Shown here: positions 34,280-45,681 of the stretch, piece after piece | Position numbering within the stretch: the stretch's first letter is position 1 | Layout of the letters: each line of letters starts with the position of its first letter | Position numbers and translations under genes: made by a program | Assembly (NCBI GenBank): GCA_949825065.1 | Contig: OX463854.1 | Location: 17,423,226 to 17,487,225 of the forward strand | Direction of reading: 5' to 3' | DNA length: 64,000 nt | From: Odontocerum albicorne | Lineage: Eukaryota; Arthropoda; Insecta; Trichoptera; Odontoceridae | The notes under the pieces: generated by a model | The model's database searches: none | Seen by the model: only the letters and a program-made list of their open reading frames with translations | Told to the model about the DNA's origin: nothing

Positions 34280-34435
34280 AGTTATTCAATTTAGTTGGAT
34301 CCCACCACTACCCATGCTATTAAAGGGGTTAAAATAATCCCCAATTCAGTACGAAGAACACTTGAAAACCGGAATATTCTTTATATTTGTATGAGCGTAT
34401 CGTCACGTAGGGATGAATAAGGGGTTGTTCAAAGG
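34280..34435 (+). repeat. Repeat E, copy 2
   Basis: TTTAGTTGGATCCCACCACT, ACCCATGCTATTAAAGGGGT and TTGTATGAGCGTATCGTCAC align with copy 1 at 21275-21440. Confidence 0.75.
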
Positions 34436-34739
34436 GACTTCTCCGGTGGCAACACATCTAAGTGTGAAAATAATAATAACGACGGCAAAATTAAGGTCTG
34501 ACATCACGGGAGAAGGAAAAAGACTCGCCGTAAATATACTTAGAAAATATCTGGAGCTCAAACAGCCTAGCAAGTTGCCAGTACTTTAACAGAATATATC
34601 GAATACAACACTATCCTTTAACGCCACTAGCTAGGAGTTGTGAATCAGTTTGAAGGTAAACCGATGTAAGTCTGAGTGGAGATCCCTTTGGAAATTATTG
34701 ACTCAATTATTAACGTGGTACCACAAAATTTGATTTATG

Positions 34740-35160
34740 GATTGGTCCAGATGGTCGTAAAAATTACAAGAGGGCGAAGGGACAAGATTGAAGCTAAATA
34801 GTTTGCAATTAAAGCTCCCATTGTCATAGGGAAACTGGGTAGTCCAATAGCTTGGGCACACCCACGAGGAAATGAGGCGTACCCTGATGCAAGAAAAAAA
34901 TTAAAAGTTTATCTTCTTACGGCGTATGACGATCATCAAAGTTACCAAGTTGACAATCGGGCCTCTAGGCAGACTTGCGTGAGAAGTCATCTCTGGTAAG
35001 AGGGGAAAGTGGACGTCACCTTTACTCACGGGTTGACCATTATCGAGAAGGATAATCGCATCACGATGTTCGGTCTCCAGATCGAATGAAACGAAGCCCG
35101 TTAAGATAGAGAGTACTTCCACCTAACATGTCCTATAAACCTTGGCGATAGCGCCCATCG
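34740..35160. other. GC-richer patch with an unassigned 73-codon minus-strand ORF
   Basis: Base composition is clearly less AT-rich than the flanks. The minus-strand frame 35122-34901 (starts MEVLSILTGFVSFDLETEH; later DNGQPVSKGDVHFPLLPE) ends shortly after CGCCGTAAGAAG, which could be a 5' splice site. Plus-strand frames also give non-simple peptides. I do not recognise a family. It may be an unknown TE fragment or an exon. Confidence 0.3.
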
Positions 35161-35209
35161 CTGATCGCCAATCAGCAACCTTTTGGCAATTGAGAGCTAA
35201 CTTCTATGG

Positions 35210-35385
35210 GCCCAACACCTGGGGTGTATAGCACACGTCATTTAATTATTGTTATATTTTCGTTGATTACATTTGAGTTTTTTTTGTTTCATGGGATTTT
35301 TTTCTTTTGTTCATTGAATTTCGTAATGATATGCAAAGGGCATTTAAGTGTCGTATATCTGTTCAATAAACACGTAACATATTTA
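35210..35385 (+). repeat. Repeat G, copy 1
   Basis: ATGCAAAGGGCATTTAAGTG then TCGTATATCTGTTCAATAAAC resembles TATAAAGGACACTTGAGTGT CGTTTATTTTGTCAAACACA at 52683-52725. Possibly a LINE 3' UTR. Confidence 0.45.
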
Positions 35386-35389
35386 AGAA

Positions 35390-35945
35390 TAGTATTTTTT
35401 GGTGGAAAACTCCAAAAACTTAAGAACGTGAAATATATAATAGTTTCATATATAGGTACAAACTTTGAAGACGAATCATGATAAAGACTCTGCACTATAG
35501 ATAAGATCGTAAATCATGTCAAAATAAAACAGAAAGCAAGGACTTGCTATCTGTTATCTGATTAAGGTACAGTAAGACCACTCTGGAAACTCGACTGTAG
35601 AAATATCCTGACTCCTTAATCTTATTCAAATGTGACCACTTTTAACTTTGTTTAAAAAAATCTATTTCAGCACAAAATGTTTCGCGATTTATGTTAAAAT
35701 TTAGTTTATTTTTACTTCTCTCACAGGAAATAACTGTTGAATAGAAAATTTTAACGTTGTAACCCTTCTTGAAGTTTTCCTGACATTTAATTTCAATACT
35801 CTTCTAAATTCTGACATCTTGGAGAGATTTTTGATTATTTTCGTGTATTTGATTGATTTTGTCACGTTAAGTCACTGATGTTATTTTAATCAAGATGTCG
35901 GGAACCATTTCTTTAATAAAAGAGTCAAATCAAGAAATTTTATTT
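35390..35945. other. AT-rich spacer
   Basis: No feature supported. Confidence 0.5.
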
Positions 35946-35949
35946 TGTC

Positions 35950-36520
35950 ACTTTTAATATACACACATATCATCATGCCATTTTTTTATTAGGGTTGGCA
36001 GAGGGATAGAGGGACAGATTTTCCTATCGCGACACACATCTCTCGACTTGTCTTCATCTGTACACGTTCTTATACAGTACTTGCGATTTCTTGACTATTT
36101 ATTTATTTCCTTTAAACTATCATTCACTTGATTCAACCATGATTTCCTCGGTCTCACTGTTCCACGTCCTTCACTCACATTTGCAATGAATATTGGTTTT
36201 TTTGTTTTTCTTGGTTCACACATTCCACCTTTCCAAACTATCTCAGAGTGCTCTTCTTCATTCTACGTAAAACATCGATTTCATATACACATTCACCTCC
36301 ACGAGTATTTACATTACGTTACTTTTTTAACATTAATTTTCATCACCACGTATATTCTTCTTAGTGCAAGCATTTACTCAGCATTTTTCATCTCCTTTTA
36401 AAATTGTTTCACATTAAAGTTTCATTCCTATACTATATATTAATCTTGATATTTAAATATTTTTTGGAGACTATCATTTAAGCAGTGTTTGATATCGTCC
36501 AGGTCGAGTAAAATACAACC
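35950..36520 (-). mobile_element. LINE family alpha 3' part
   Basis: End block ATTAGGGTTGGCAGAGGGAT with TCGCGACACACATCTCTCGA (35985-36050). Upstream blocks (TTCATTCTACGTAAAACATC, near 36255) follow the layout of the copy at 28978-29535. Heavily mutated. Confidence 0.65.
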
Positions 36521-37230
36521 AGGTGTAAACATTATTTTGTACCACTTTATTTTCAATATTACTATAAACTGTATAAACTGACCATTTCTCTGAGACTTTT
36601 GGAAGCCAAAGAATCAGCCATAATAAAGGTCCTCCGTCAAGATTATTTGTCCTAGTGGACGAATTATAAATAATAAATTATTTGTTAAACATGAGAATGC
36701 TTTTAGCTTACTGCGCATATTCAAAGCATAACCTTTCATAATTTGTTATGGAAATTTTCTATTACGGGTATGAATATACTTAAGCATAGTTAAAATTCAA
36801 TCAATCTTTTCAGGACATTTTAGATCAATTATCAATATTGAGTTTCAAATATTCAAACAGAAATAGAAGAAGTGTTAAAAAATCTGATATTTTTTTAATA
36901 TAATAACATATATGGCCGAGTGGGATTTTCAAAACCGCACATTTCCAATCCCATCAAGACAGAGATACTGATTTATTTATTTCACTGCCATTATGGATTT
37001 CCACAAATTTAAATTTGAAACTTTTAAATCAATCAAATTGTGTGTTTAAATACAAAAGAAAATATACAGTCCGTGTTATTTTTCAACGGGATGTTTATAC
37101 TCCACAAAAAATACTTTCTAGTATTGTATTACATTTACGTTGTGTATAGTATAATATAAATTGGTAGTTTTATCGCTATACGTAAATCTTTTTTGATCAA
37201 CCACGCAGAAATGTACACTGGAACTTTTTA
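36521..37230. other. AT-rich spacer
   Basis: No feature supported. Confidence 0.5.
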
Positions 37231-37234
37231 TTTA

Positions 37235-37320
37235 ATTGAATACCAACAGGAATCAAATTCACAACCCCTGGGTAAGAAAAGCGTCGTGCCTACTAAACCA
37301 AGGAGGTCGTCTAGTGTGGT
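37235..37320 (-). mobile_element. SINE head fragment
   Basis: The reverse complement reads GACGACCTCCTTGGTTTAGT AGGCACGACGC, then AGGGGTTGTGAATTTGATTC. Head only. Confidence 0.6.
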
Positions 37321-37659
37321 AACTTCAAAAATAAATCATAAATATAACATTTTCTTACAAATATAGTACAATGTTAACAAACATCTGTCAGTTGAAATAG
37401 ATAATATTTTGAAATTATTTGAAATTATTTTTTCCACAATCTATTGATATTCTAAATACAATCGTATCACGAAAACTGAAAACCAAAAAGTCTGTAAATT
37501 TAAACGTCTTTGCATATATTAATTAAGGTCAATCAGTCTTATTTTATTAAGTTTTTATTTATTAATGATTTTAATTTTAAAATTTGCCCATAATCGGTAA
37601 TATAATCAAAAATAGCAATCTTTATAATATCCAAATGAAACAAACACCCATATTAAATA

Positions 37660-38310
37660 AAACTGCTGTATCTGGGCTGAGAAAAAACTCGATCAGTTAT
37701 CAAATGTCAGATATATTGAACATATTCTAACAGATGACCTAAATGATATGGAGAATAGGCAAATAAGGGCAACTGGCGTGAAGGGAATAGTATTGACTCA
37801 AAGATACAGTGAAAAATATTGATACACCAGAAATGTGATGTAATTGTACGATGGCCCAATGTACGAGATATCAGTTGGGTACTTGAATGCTTTCCGTAAG
37901 GTTTTCCATAAACACCCTTTCTGTAGTGCGAGCAAGATGTTTGTTGAACATAGAATACATTCGTTTGAAGTTTTAATACAACGCGTCGATTTGGCTCCCG
38001 TATTACTGAATCTAAATTTGTTATTATTGAAAATATGCCTTAATAAGTCTCATATCCAATTTTTGGACTTAAGCGTAAAAACTACTATCAATATTTTTGC
38101 AAACTTATATTTTTTTGTAACTTTTTCTTGATATATTTTTTTCGTTGCTATTCATAAATATTGTTTTCAAGTGTTATGTTTGAATTGTTTTGCTCTCTCA
38201 TCTTTTTTTTTGTTGTATTATATTTAAGCTCCCTTTTGTAAAATTATGTCTTGTGTGGCATTGCATTATTCTTCTTCATGGCTGAAATAAATTTATTATT
38301 ATTATTAAAG
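37660..38310 (+). mobile_element. LINE RT C-terminus and 3' UTR
   Basis: YIEHILTDDLNDMENRQIRA (about 37713-37772) is the YLGHIIxxDL block. It is followed after a break by MYDGPMYEI, LNAFRKVFHKHPFCSASKMF and VEHRIHSFEVL (37844-37990). A 3' UTR with TGCATTATTCTTCTTCATGG leads to AAATAAATTTATTATTATTATTA, the likely 3' end (about 38308). Same LINE type as the fragment at 12215-12480. Confidence 0.85.
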
Positions 38311-38377
38311 CCAAGTTCATAATTTATGGCAAGGAAGAATATTTTTTTTTTAGATACATGAAAAATAGTTCAAGTTC

Positions 38378-38875
38378 ATGCTGTCTTATATCGTGATTTC
38401 CAACAAGTATTTTTACTGTCCTGATTTATTATGCTTTAATCACGGTAACATATGTTTTTTGGATGCCAACGAGATGTTAGACAAGTTTGAGAGACTCCAA
38501 AACGTTCATACCCGATTCATATCTAACCTAAGGAAGTATGACCGCGTGTCAAAGTTTTTGGAGAGCCTTCAATGGCTTAAAATCAGGCAGCAAAGGAACC
38601 TTCAGATTCTATCGAAATAATTTTAAGTGCTCAACAATCCCAATTCTCCTTCATATCTTCGAGAAAAATTCCAGTTTCTTTCAGAAAATGGATATTCTCT
38701 TCGATCAGGCGATGAGAGACACTTTTGCATACCAACACATCACGTTACATTTTCATTTGCAAATCACTCGGCACGACTATGGAACGAACTTCCAAGATTT
38801 ATCAGATATGCATCATCCATAATAAGGTTTGAGAGAGAATTGAAAACATATTAAATTATTCAGAATTTATTTTAT
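38378..38875 (+). mobile_element. LINE C-terminal fragment (different type)
   Basis: Reads LDKFERLQNVHTRFISNLRK, LQWLKIRQQRNLQILS, then in a shifted frame LNNPNSPSYLREKFQFLSEN, LRSGDERHFCIPTHHVTFSF, NHSARLWNELPRFIR, ERELKTY. One frameshift near 38620 separates the two well-preserved halves. It lies 70 bases after the end of the previous LINE, in the same orientation. Confidence 0.9.
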
Positions 38876-39400
38876 TTATTTTATACATGACAAGAAATTT
38901 GATATACATAATTTGCGAAAAAATCAACAGGTAATTTCATTTGGACACACAATTTTAATGGATCTGAGTTTGGTATCTTTCATTTGTCGTATCCCCAGTA
39001 AACTAGGCTTTCGCCTATATCTCACTGAAGACATATAGCATGAAAAAATAAATCGAAACTCTTTCCGATTTTTGATTATATAAAACCTCATTGCACATTC
39101 TCATTAACCTGACAAACAGTGACACTTAATTACATATGTATACATCACGCGAAATCAAACTCCTCACACATCATCACTCCAGACAGACCAAAACATTCAT
39201 CCCACAATATACCACACATAATCATAAAAAATATATAATATACTCGTAATACAACATAAAAAATCCCACTCAAGAATATTATTATATTTTAATTTTCGTT
39301 CGTTTCCCTTACTTATACTTGAAGAATTCCTTTCCTTCTTGATCAATCATTATTGATAAATTACCCTTTATTTGTTTAGCTTAAATTTAAACGATTTTTT
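38876..39400. other. AT-rich spacer
   Basis: 38965-39060 may be LINE 3' UTR (GTAAACTAGGCTTTCGCCTA, ending ATGAAAAAATAAATCG). No gene. Confidence 0.4.
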
Positions 39401-39404
39401 TAAT

Positions 39405-39540
39405 CAAGTCGGTAATGGATAAAAATATTTTGGTTGAGCTGGATAGTTGAAAGAAACTTCTGTTTAGCAATAAACCACCCAGATGAACCATATTTAACCT
39501 TGTATATGGTACAAAGGAATGAAAATAAATACGTATTTTT
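39405..39540 (+). mobile_element. Diverged SINE/LINE tail
   Basis: TTGGTTGAGCTGGATAGTTG, AGCAATAAACCACCCAGATG then ATATGGTACAAAGGAATGAA align loosely with the shared SINE/LINE tail (TGGTTGGTTG, GCAATAAACCCGCCAGGTTG). Confidence 0.45.
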
Positions 39541-39544
39541 ATAT

Positions 39545-40112
39545 GTATACACAGATAAGAAGATATTTTCTTGAAAGGTGTCATATAAACCCGAAATAAA
39601 TTCCAGAGTAAAACTACGGGTTAAATCCACATTCTTTGGAATGAAGGTGTCTCTAGTATTTATGTTGTTCTCGTTCCTCTCTATCTAACGGGAATTCTAG
39701 GTTCCTTTTGGGTTTCAATTTGCTTCGAACTGTAATAGTTAATAATGTTGAAAAAAATCAGAACAGGGCTATCGCAAAAAGATCAGGAACTCCGATAACT
39801 TATCCCAGAACTTTGTTGAATATACACATTCTTGATATTATAACCAAATGTTCAAGTTAACTAAAAAATAATTGTAAATTATTCATCCAAAGGAAAGCTG
39901 AAATCACAAATATTTAAAATTTATTAATGTTGATTTAAATATTTCTTAAAATATAAATTTGTGTTTGAGAGATGTTCCTTCGGAGAGGAGTAAAACTTTG
40001 AGGTCAATTTCATCTTCATCGAATAAATTGATCGTTCCGAATCGATCCAATAGGGTGGAGTATTATATAAAAGTTTTCATCGTTGCTGGTTCTGTAGCGG
40101 GGAGTGGTCTGA
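39545..40112. other. AT-rich spacer
   Basis: No feature supported. Confidence 0.45.
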
Positions 40113-40118
40113 CTCTTA

Positions 40119-40298
40119 GGCCTCGGCCACACAGGTAGGAACCTCGCTCGGTGCTTAGAGCTACGCTGCGAGCTAGGTGACATATCACACTGTACACTTC
40201 GCGCCACACTATGTGACTATTATAATCACCACTATAGTATATTAGTCACGTAGCACCTAGCTTAGCACTAAGCGAAGCACTTCGGTGTGGTCTTAGCC
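40119..40298. mobile_element. PIF/Harbinger-like MITE (foldback), 180 bp
   Basis: Ends GGCCTCGGCCACAC and (reverse complement) GGCTAAGACCACAC, flanked by TTA on both sides (40116-40118 and 40299-40301), the target duplication of PIF/Harbinger elements. The halves are imperfect inverted repeats (GCACCTAGCTTAGCACTAAG against its counterpart near 40150-40185), so the element can fold on itself. No coding capacity. Confidence 0.8.
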
Positions 40299-40309
40299 TT
40301 AGTGTTAGA

Positions 40310-40400
40310 GATATGGGTGGTGTGTGCAGCTTTAAAAAGCACTTGAAGACACCACTTTTTAGAAAATCTTTTTAAAATTCATGATTATATTCGTATATGA
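40310..40400 (+). mobile_element. LINE C-terminal scrap
   Basis: GVCSFKKHLKTPLFRKSF is readable (40329-40382), matching the C-terminal FKxxLKxxLF segment of Jockey/CR1-type LINEs. Starts 12 bases after the MITE. Confidence 0.55.
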
Positions 40401-41600
40401 ACACTGCACACTTTTACAACATTACACATAAAACCAAATGTGTTACTCCCACGTATAGAAAGCTCTAAAATACAAAGTTTGCTTTGTAGTTTGTCTTCCC
40501 TTGTTAAGTTTTCTGTGGCTTTCTTACCAAATATGACTTAATTTCAATATTCCGAAATGTAAACTCTTGTCTTTTTCCAAAGCAATAATTTTTAAATACT
40601 ATAATATGTATATACTTTCGAAGGCCTTATGATTTACAGAGTGAAAGGTATCAATCAACACTTGGTTATTAATTTTAACAGCAGTCTCTCATTTGGTCCT
40701 CGTGTGGAGGAACTGTGTGAGTCTGTTAATACAATATTGAGTGTCTAAGTCTTTTATGGAGCGAGAGGTTGTTAGATCCATCTACAGGGCGCTCGTACGT
40801 AGCTAGTAAGAAATTGGAGCATTTTTATGAAGGCCGCGGAAGACTAATTACTCTCAAATCACTTGAAATATCTCGAATGAATTGCAATACTTGAAATATC
40901 TCTACTTATGAGTGCGGTTTCTTTTAGGTATGCTGTGATACTACCTTATAAACGTGAGAAGAGGTGTGATGGTCTCATCTTATATATTTTAGCTTCTGAG
41001 GTGAACTACACCTAATCCAACAACGTTGGAAAATATATGTTTTTGATGTTCCTGACAACTATTCAGGGTACAGAAATAAGGATCTACGCCGCCAATAAGT
41101 AGAACTTACTTACCAAGTACTTTACTTTTATTACACGGACTCTCCCTTTCGAAAAGAGACTCCGATATTGACATCTTCAACATTTCAGGAAATGTTTTTA
41201 ATGAAAGTATTTATGGATTTCGTAGTAATCGGAAATTATTGTTTTGTCTTAACATTTATTTTTAATTAATTGATTTTTATTTCTTGTTACTGTGTATTTT
41301 TCTCTTAAAGCTTTATATACCAGTATATGTAAGTTTTGTAATTTGTTTTATTAAACACTGTTTATTCGACTTTATGTTTCACATAAAGTGTTTGATAAAA
41401 CAAATTACAATTTCTTTAAACCTCCACAATGTTAATGCCTTAACCATAAATAATATGTTTGTAAGCTTTATAAAACAAACAAATAACAAAATCTAATAAC
41501 CGCAATCACCTCTTTCCTATCATTCATCTAATATAATATTAATATTTATGTTGTAATATTTTTGATCTGACAGTAATTATGGGTTCAACTTCTGAGTAAG
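40401..41600. other. AT-rich spacer
   Basis: A 70-codon hydrophobic plus-strand frame (41284-41496) has low complexity and is probably not a gene. Nothing else seen. Confidence 0.45.
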
Positions 41601-41604
41601 AGCG

Positions 41605-41695
41605 CCCTTAAGGAGAGTCTTCTCTGTAAACGGTGTTAAAAATTGCCCTTATAACATTATTATTATATTTTATTATTTTCTATTTTAATTTTGTG
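41605..41695 (+). repeat. Repeat D (LINE 3' UTR type)
   Basis: AAGGAGAGTCTTCTCTGTAA ACGGTGTTAAAAATTGCCCT TATAACATTATTATTATAT, as at 16880-16945. Confidence 0.7.
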
Positions 41696-42271
41696 TTTTG
41701 ATGTTATTTAAATTTTGCTATTGATTTCCAGTTCTGTTATGTGATATGTTTTAAAGTTTGTTTTATTGTAGTTTTAATATGAAATTTGTTTCATTTTGCA
41801 TATTTTTATTTAATTAGAATTTTGTTAAAAGTTAATAAAGAAATATTTGTGGATTATTTTTTTTACACACCATGTTCAATACATTTTGCATTATAACGTA
41901 TGTTTAACGTCACACCTGAATGTGTAAAGTCAAATGTACCTCTACACGCCACGTACAATATATGATACAATGTATTGTACACGGCACGTTCCTTCGTAGA
42001 ACACGCTCTTTATTACCGTGTTCCTACCATATGCTCTCTCACGTCCATTAGACGAGCCTGGGGAGCAGATATTCAATTCTTATGTGTGAAAGAATGACGA
42101 ACATGAAAATGAAAACTATCTTCTATTTATGTTGTAGTTGAAAAATGGCCAAAAGAAAGATTTATAAATATTTTATTTTGCAAAGTATTAAGAAATATCG
42201 TAATATACATATTATTAAAATATTTTTAAATTTAATAGTAAATTGATTTGATATTTCACAATTTATATGTA

Positions 42272-42595
42272 TCCCCTTGACGCGTGTTTTTATCTCCAAT
42301 TTCGAGTCTCTTTTCAAGTGAAATAATCCCTGTTTGTTTCAAAAGCAATGCTTTGGCCTAATTGGCATCATATGTTTGCAGGATTTTTTGTGTTTTCTAA
42401 TAACCCTTAGGAAATTTTTTAACGAGATAAGGGTTTTTGCAATGTTTGGTTATTTATTACTGTTTAATTTTGCTAAAAATGTCATTTTCCATGAAACATG
42501 ACTCAAATTAGACTTAAGCATTGCTTTCGTGATAAACTGGGATCATTTCACACGAAGAGAACCTCGAGATAGGAGGCAAAAACACGTGTGGTGGG
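42272..42595. mobile_element. Foldback MITE, ~324 bp
   Basis: The two ends are ~90-bp imperfect inverted repeats. The left arm runs CGCGTGTTTTTATCTCCAAT, then GTGAAATAATCCCTGTTTGT and AAAGCAATGCTTTGGCCTAA. The reverse complement of the right end runs CACGTGTTTTTGCCTCCTAT, GTGAAATGATCCCAGTTTAT and AAAGCAATGCTTAAGTCTAA. Outermost bases are CCCC/GGGG. No reading frame. Superfamily undetermined. Confidence 0.8.
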
Positions 42596-42844
42596 GATTA
42601 ATGTAATTAGTGATATAAGTGATGTACTAGTAAATATTATAATATGGAGTTCTACAAACATAAAGTTAATACCTTTGATACATTTGAAAACATTTTCGTA
42701 TCTCGTTTTACATTTTAATATTAAATTATTATTAATTAGGTGTTTATATATGGTTTAGTAAAATGTTAAATATTTTTTTAGATAAAACAAATTATGATAA
42801 AACCCAACTAAAAACATTTATGGAAAGTAATATTTTATTATGTA

Positions 42845-43050
42845 ACACTTTTGTTGTATATAGTATGACCTGATGGATTTATTGCCGTGTAGTAATCTCT
42901 TCCAACCGATCAGAAAGGTGTTATATACCCTGAATGGAAAAACAAACGGGAAACCTTAAAACCAAACTGAGTTTTAACGGAAATCGTACCCGTCACGATC
43001 GGGCTGTAAGACACGTGTCTTGTCAACTAGACTATAGAGGTCGTAGGAAA
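42845..43050 (-). mobile_element. tRNA-derived SINE, full length
   Basis: The reverse complement starts CGACCTCTATAGTCTAGTTG then ACAAGACACGTGTCTTACAG and a degenerate box B (CGTGACGGGTACGATTTCCG). The tail GATTACTACACGGCAATAAA TCCATCAGGTCATAC is at 42868-42902. Confidence 0.8.
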
Positions 43051-43054
43051 TATT

Positions 43055-43845
43055 TCTTCTGAAATGAAGACTAATGTAAGGTCTGTTGTATTATTTTGAA
43101 ACATTCCATATCATAGAAATCTAAAATTGATTTGTCAAGACTTGACTGACTGTAACTGTTAATAATTGATATCGATAATGCATGGTTGGAAATATTAGGT
43201 GGAAAAAACAGAGAGAACATTATCGTGGTCTTGTAGAAAGGATGGATAACATTGGCATCCCTACGTGGCAATGCATGAAATACTCCCTGGCAGTTGTTCC
43301 CTAGAAATATAGGATAACTGGGAGTCAACATCTCAAGAAAGACAGTCCTAATGATAACATACTGCAGATCCAACATAAACAGAAAGTGTAAGAAAAAGGT
43401 TACGAATTTCATCAGAAAATTTTCAATGAAAGTTACCTTTATCACGAATTGACAGATGCGTTGATATCTGAGTTAACAACGAACTTCACAATTCCTACGA
43501 TACCTTGAAATCAAAACTTTCCGTAAATCGCTTTAGACCTCATTAACTTCAAGTGAAACCGATAGAATCACAACTTTCTGTCAAGCTATCTTAAACAATT
43601 GTTTTACCTTCCGACAAGCGATATTCGCTAAGTTCGTGGTCAAAATGAAAATCATTAAATTCCGTTCCTTTCAGAAGGACTAACAACACCTCTTGCAAGT
43701 TAACGAAACACGAAATTGAAGAAACCTTTTCATATGATAAAAAAATATTAATCAAGTGATTCCCAAGATGTGTCCTGTTTATTAAAAACATTCGCATTCC
43801 TATTTACGTTCCCTATTCAACCAAAAGAATGAAAATATTGATTAT
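43055..43845. other. Spacer; unassigned minus-strand ORF 43445-43071 (124 codons)
   Basis: The longest non-repetitive ORF here (start MIKVTFIENFLMKFV) is hydrophobic at its N-terminus and has no family I recognise. It lies downstream, on the same strand, of the LINE remnant at 43850-44560, so it could be remnant LINE-associated or chance sequence. The base composition of the region is less AT-rich than neighbouring spacer. Confidence 0.3.
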
Positions 43846-43849
43846 TAAA

Positions 43850-44560
43850 AACAACAGGGAGACGTATCTCTCTATACTGTATCTAAAATGGATCTTAATA
43901 TCTTGGACGCTGCATAACAATAAAGACTTAATTTTCTCTCGTATGGTTTATTTCGCCAAGACAGATATTTAGATTCTTATCCATTAAACAAACGCAACAA
44001 TAGCCCGATGTATCTCCTTAGTGCTCTCGTAATGAATATATTGGAAATTCTTTCTCAATTGATCGACAGTCTGGGCGATTTCATTTGAGCACAACGAGGA
44101 TTCTATGAAACCCCACCTATGCAAGTAATGTTCACTGAAACCGTGGCGATACCTAAGACGATCAGAGTACGCCTCAATTGGTTCTTAAATTCTTGCAGAG
44201 GCATGTAAAGATAACTCACAAGGTGAAGATTTTTGACCGACGACCGATTTCAATGCTGTCGCGATCTATCTGATGAGCTGACATTCCTCTGAGCTAATTG
44301 TTGTCTCTCAATGTAGCACGGTCGTCAGAAACTAAGGTGAGTCGGAGCAGGGCAGAAAACACTCACGTGCAATGATAGTGTATTATTTAGACACGCATTT
44401 TGGCACTTCATAATTAAGGCCCCTTCGCGTCGTAGATTAGCAGGCACCAAGTTTTTAAGAACCGGAAGCCATGCCAACGGAGTTGATTTCAGAGTGCCGC
44501 TGATTATCCACATTGCCTCAGTGTGGTGGATATTAGTACGTTTTTTGTGGGCGCTCTTAA
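43850..44560 (-). mobile_element. LINE C-terminal remnant
   Basis: On the minus strand, IISGTLKSTPLAWLPVLKNL then ANLRREGAL (44513-44420) is the conserved SGTLxPTPxxWLPVLxNIxPxxLRR block after the RT domain. Farther on, the degenerate YLHRWGFIES and NEIAQTVDQLRK (about 44130-44050) match the HRWGxxDSPxCxCGxxxQTxxHI zinc-knuckle region. Several frameshifts. Confidence 0.7.
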
Positions 44561-45680
44561 GTCAAATGGAAATACGAAACTTTGTTACAGAGTAACAAAG
44601 GCATGCTACATTCCCAACTAGTCCTTGTACTGTAACTGAAACTTGTGAAGGATGTTGAATTGACTGCTACTTTTTGTTTGGGTGCCAGTGTCGATACAAA
44701 GTTACTCCTAGAAATCGAGGGTATAGTGTGATTGTCCCCCTATAAACATCATACTTGATATCTTAAATGAAAAAGGGTTATTCTTTCTCATGTAAATTTC
44801 ATTAATTGTTTTTCTTTCTTAAATTTGAAATGATATTGAAGTTCATTTTTATAGAGGGTTTGGTTTATTTTATAAATCAATTTCCATTTTACGCAAACGT
44901 ATTCAGAGACTTTTTGATAATCATAGTGGCTCTGAAAATCGATTTCTACGAATACATATGGTATACTAAAATATTATCAATTGTGATATGGATTTGTCAA
45001 GGATCACAAATGAATATTTTGCGCGATGTATAATTTGACATATTGTGAAAAATTTCATTTGGTTGAAGAGTGAAAAATGTTATTAAATTAAGTTTAAGAG
45101 TTTGTCTGGACGATGAAACTATAGATCATGTATTTTTCGATTGTCCTTTGAGGCACAGGTTTGTTTAATAAACGCTTTATCTTTGCCACGTTCAATGAAT
45201 GTTTCATTTCTTCTTTCTTCCAGGAACTTTTCCATTTTAAATTGATTCTAAAATTTTCAAGTTTAAGAATTTGAAACCTTAATTATTATATTGACTCTTA
45301 TAATTGCATAGTGACATTGGTTTGGCGCACAAATTATCCTAGTATGGATGGATTGCCTATAAAAAAGAGAGAAATTGTACAAGTTTAAAAGTTCTAGTGA
45401 ACATACACGAGTATAAGTAATATATATTCTTATCCATAGTAAATATAGAGACGATGAAATATTAATTGAAAACACCCTTGAGCTCTGTTCGACGAAGTAC
45501 TTGCTGTATGACACCCACATTTCAGGGCCTTTCCGACCCAGATTCCAAAATTTAATTGAGCAGTAATTGCGCTGGAGAGGGATCTATCAATCGCATATAA
45601 TAACCAGTCATGGTTTCTAGAGCATGTGGGATATTTCCGTTATTAAGACGTATTTAGGCTTTTTCGTATCTACGAAGCAT
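44561..45680. other. AT-rich spacer with a possible LINE zinc-knuckle scrap (45100-45165, +)
   Basis: DDETIDHVFFDCPLRHRF (45108-45161) resembles the C-terminal DETxDHxxFxCPxF motif of RNase H-bearing LINEs. Nothing else supported. Confidence 0.4.
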
Positions 45681-45681
45681 A

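Noticed and set aside
41880..42060. Regulatory palindrome around ACAATGTATTGTAC
   Set aside because: Short AT-rich palindromes are expected by chance here; no supporting context.
43071..43445. 124-codon minus-strand ORF as a membrane protein gene
   Set aside because: A hydrophobic start is common in AT-rich frames; no family, promoter or splice evidence, and it lies beside LINE debris. Kept only as unassigned.
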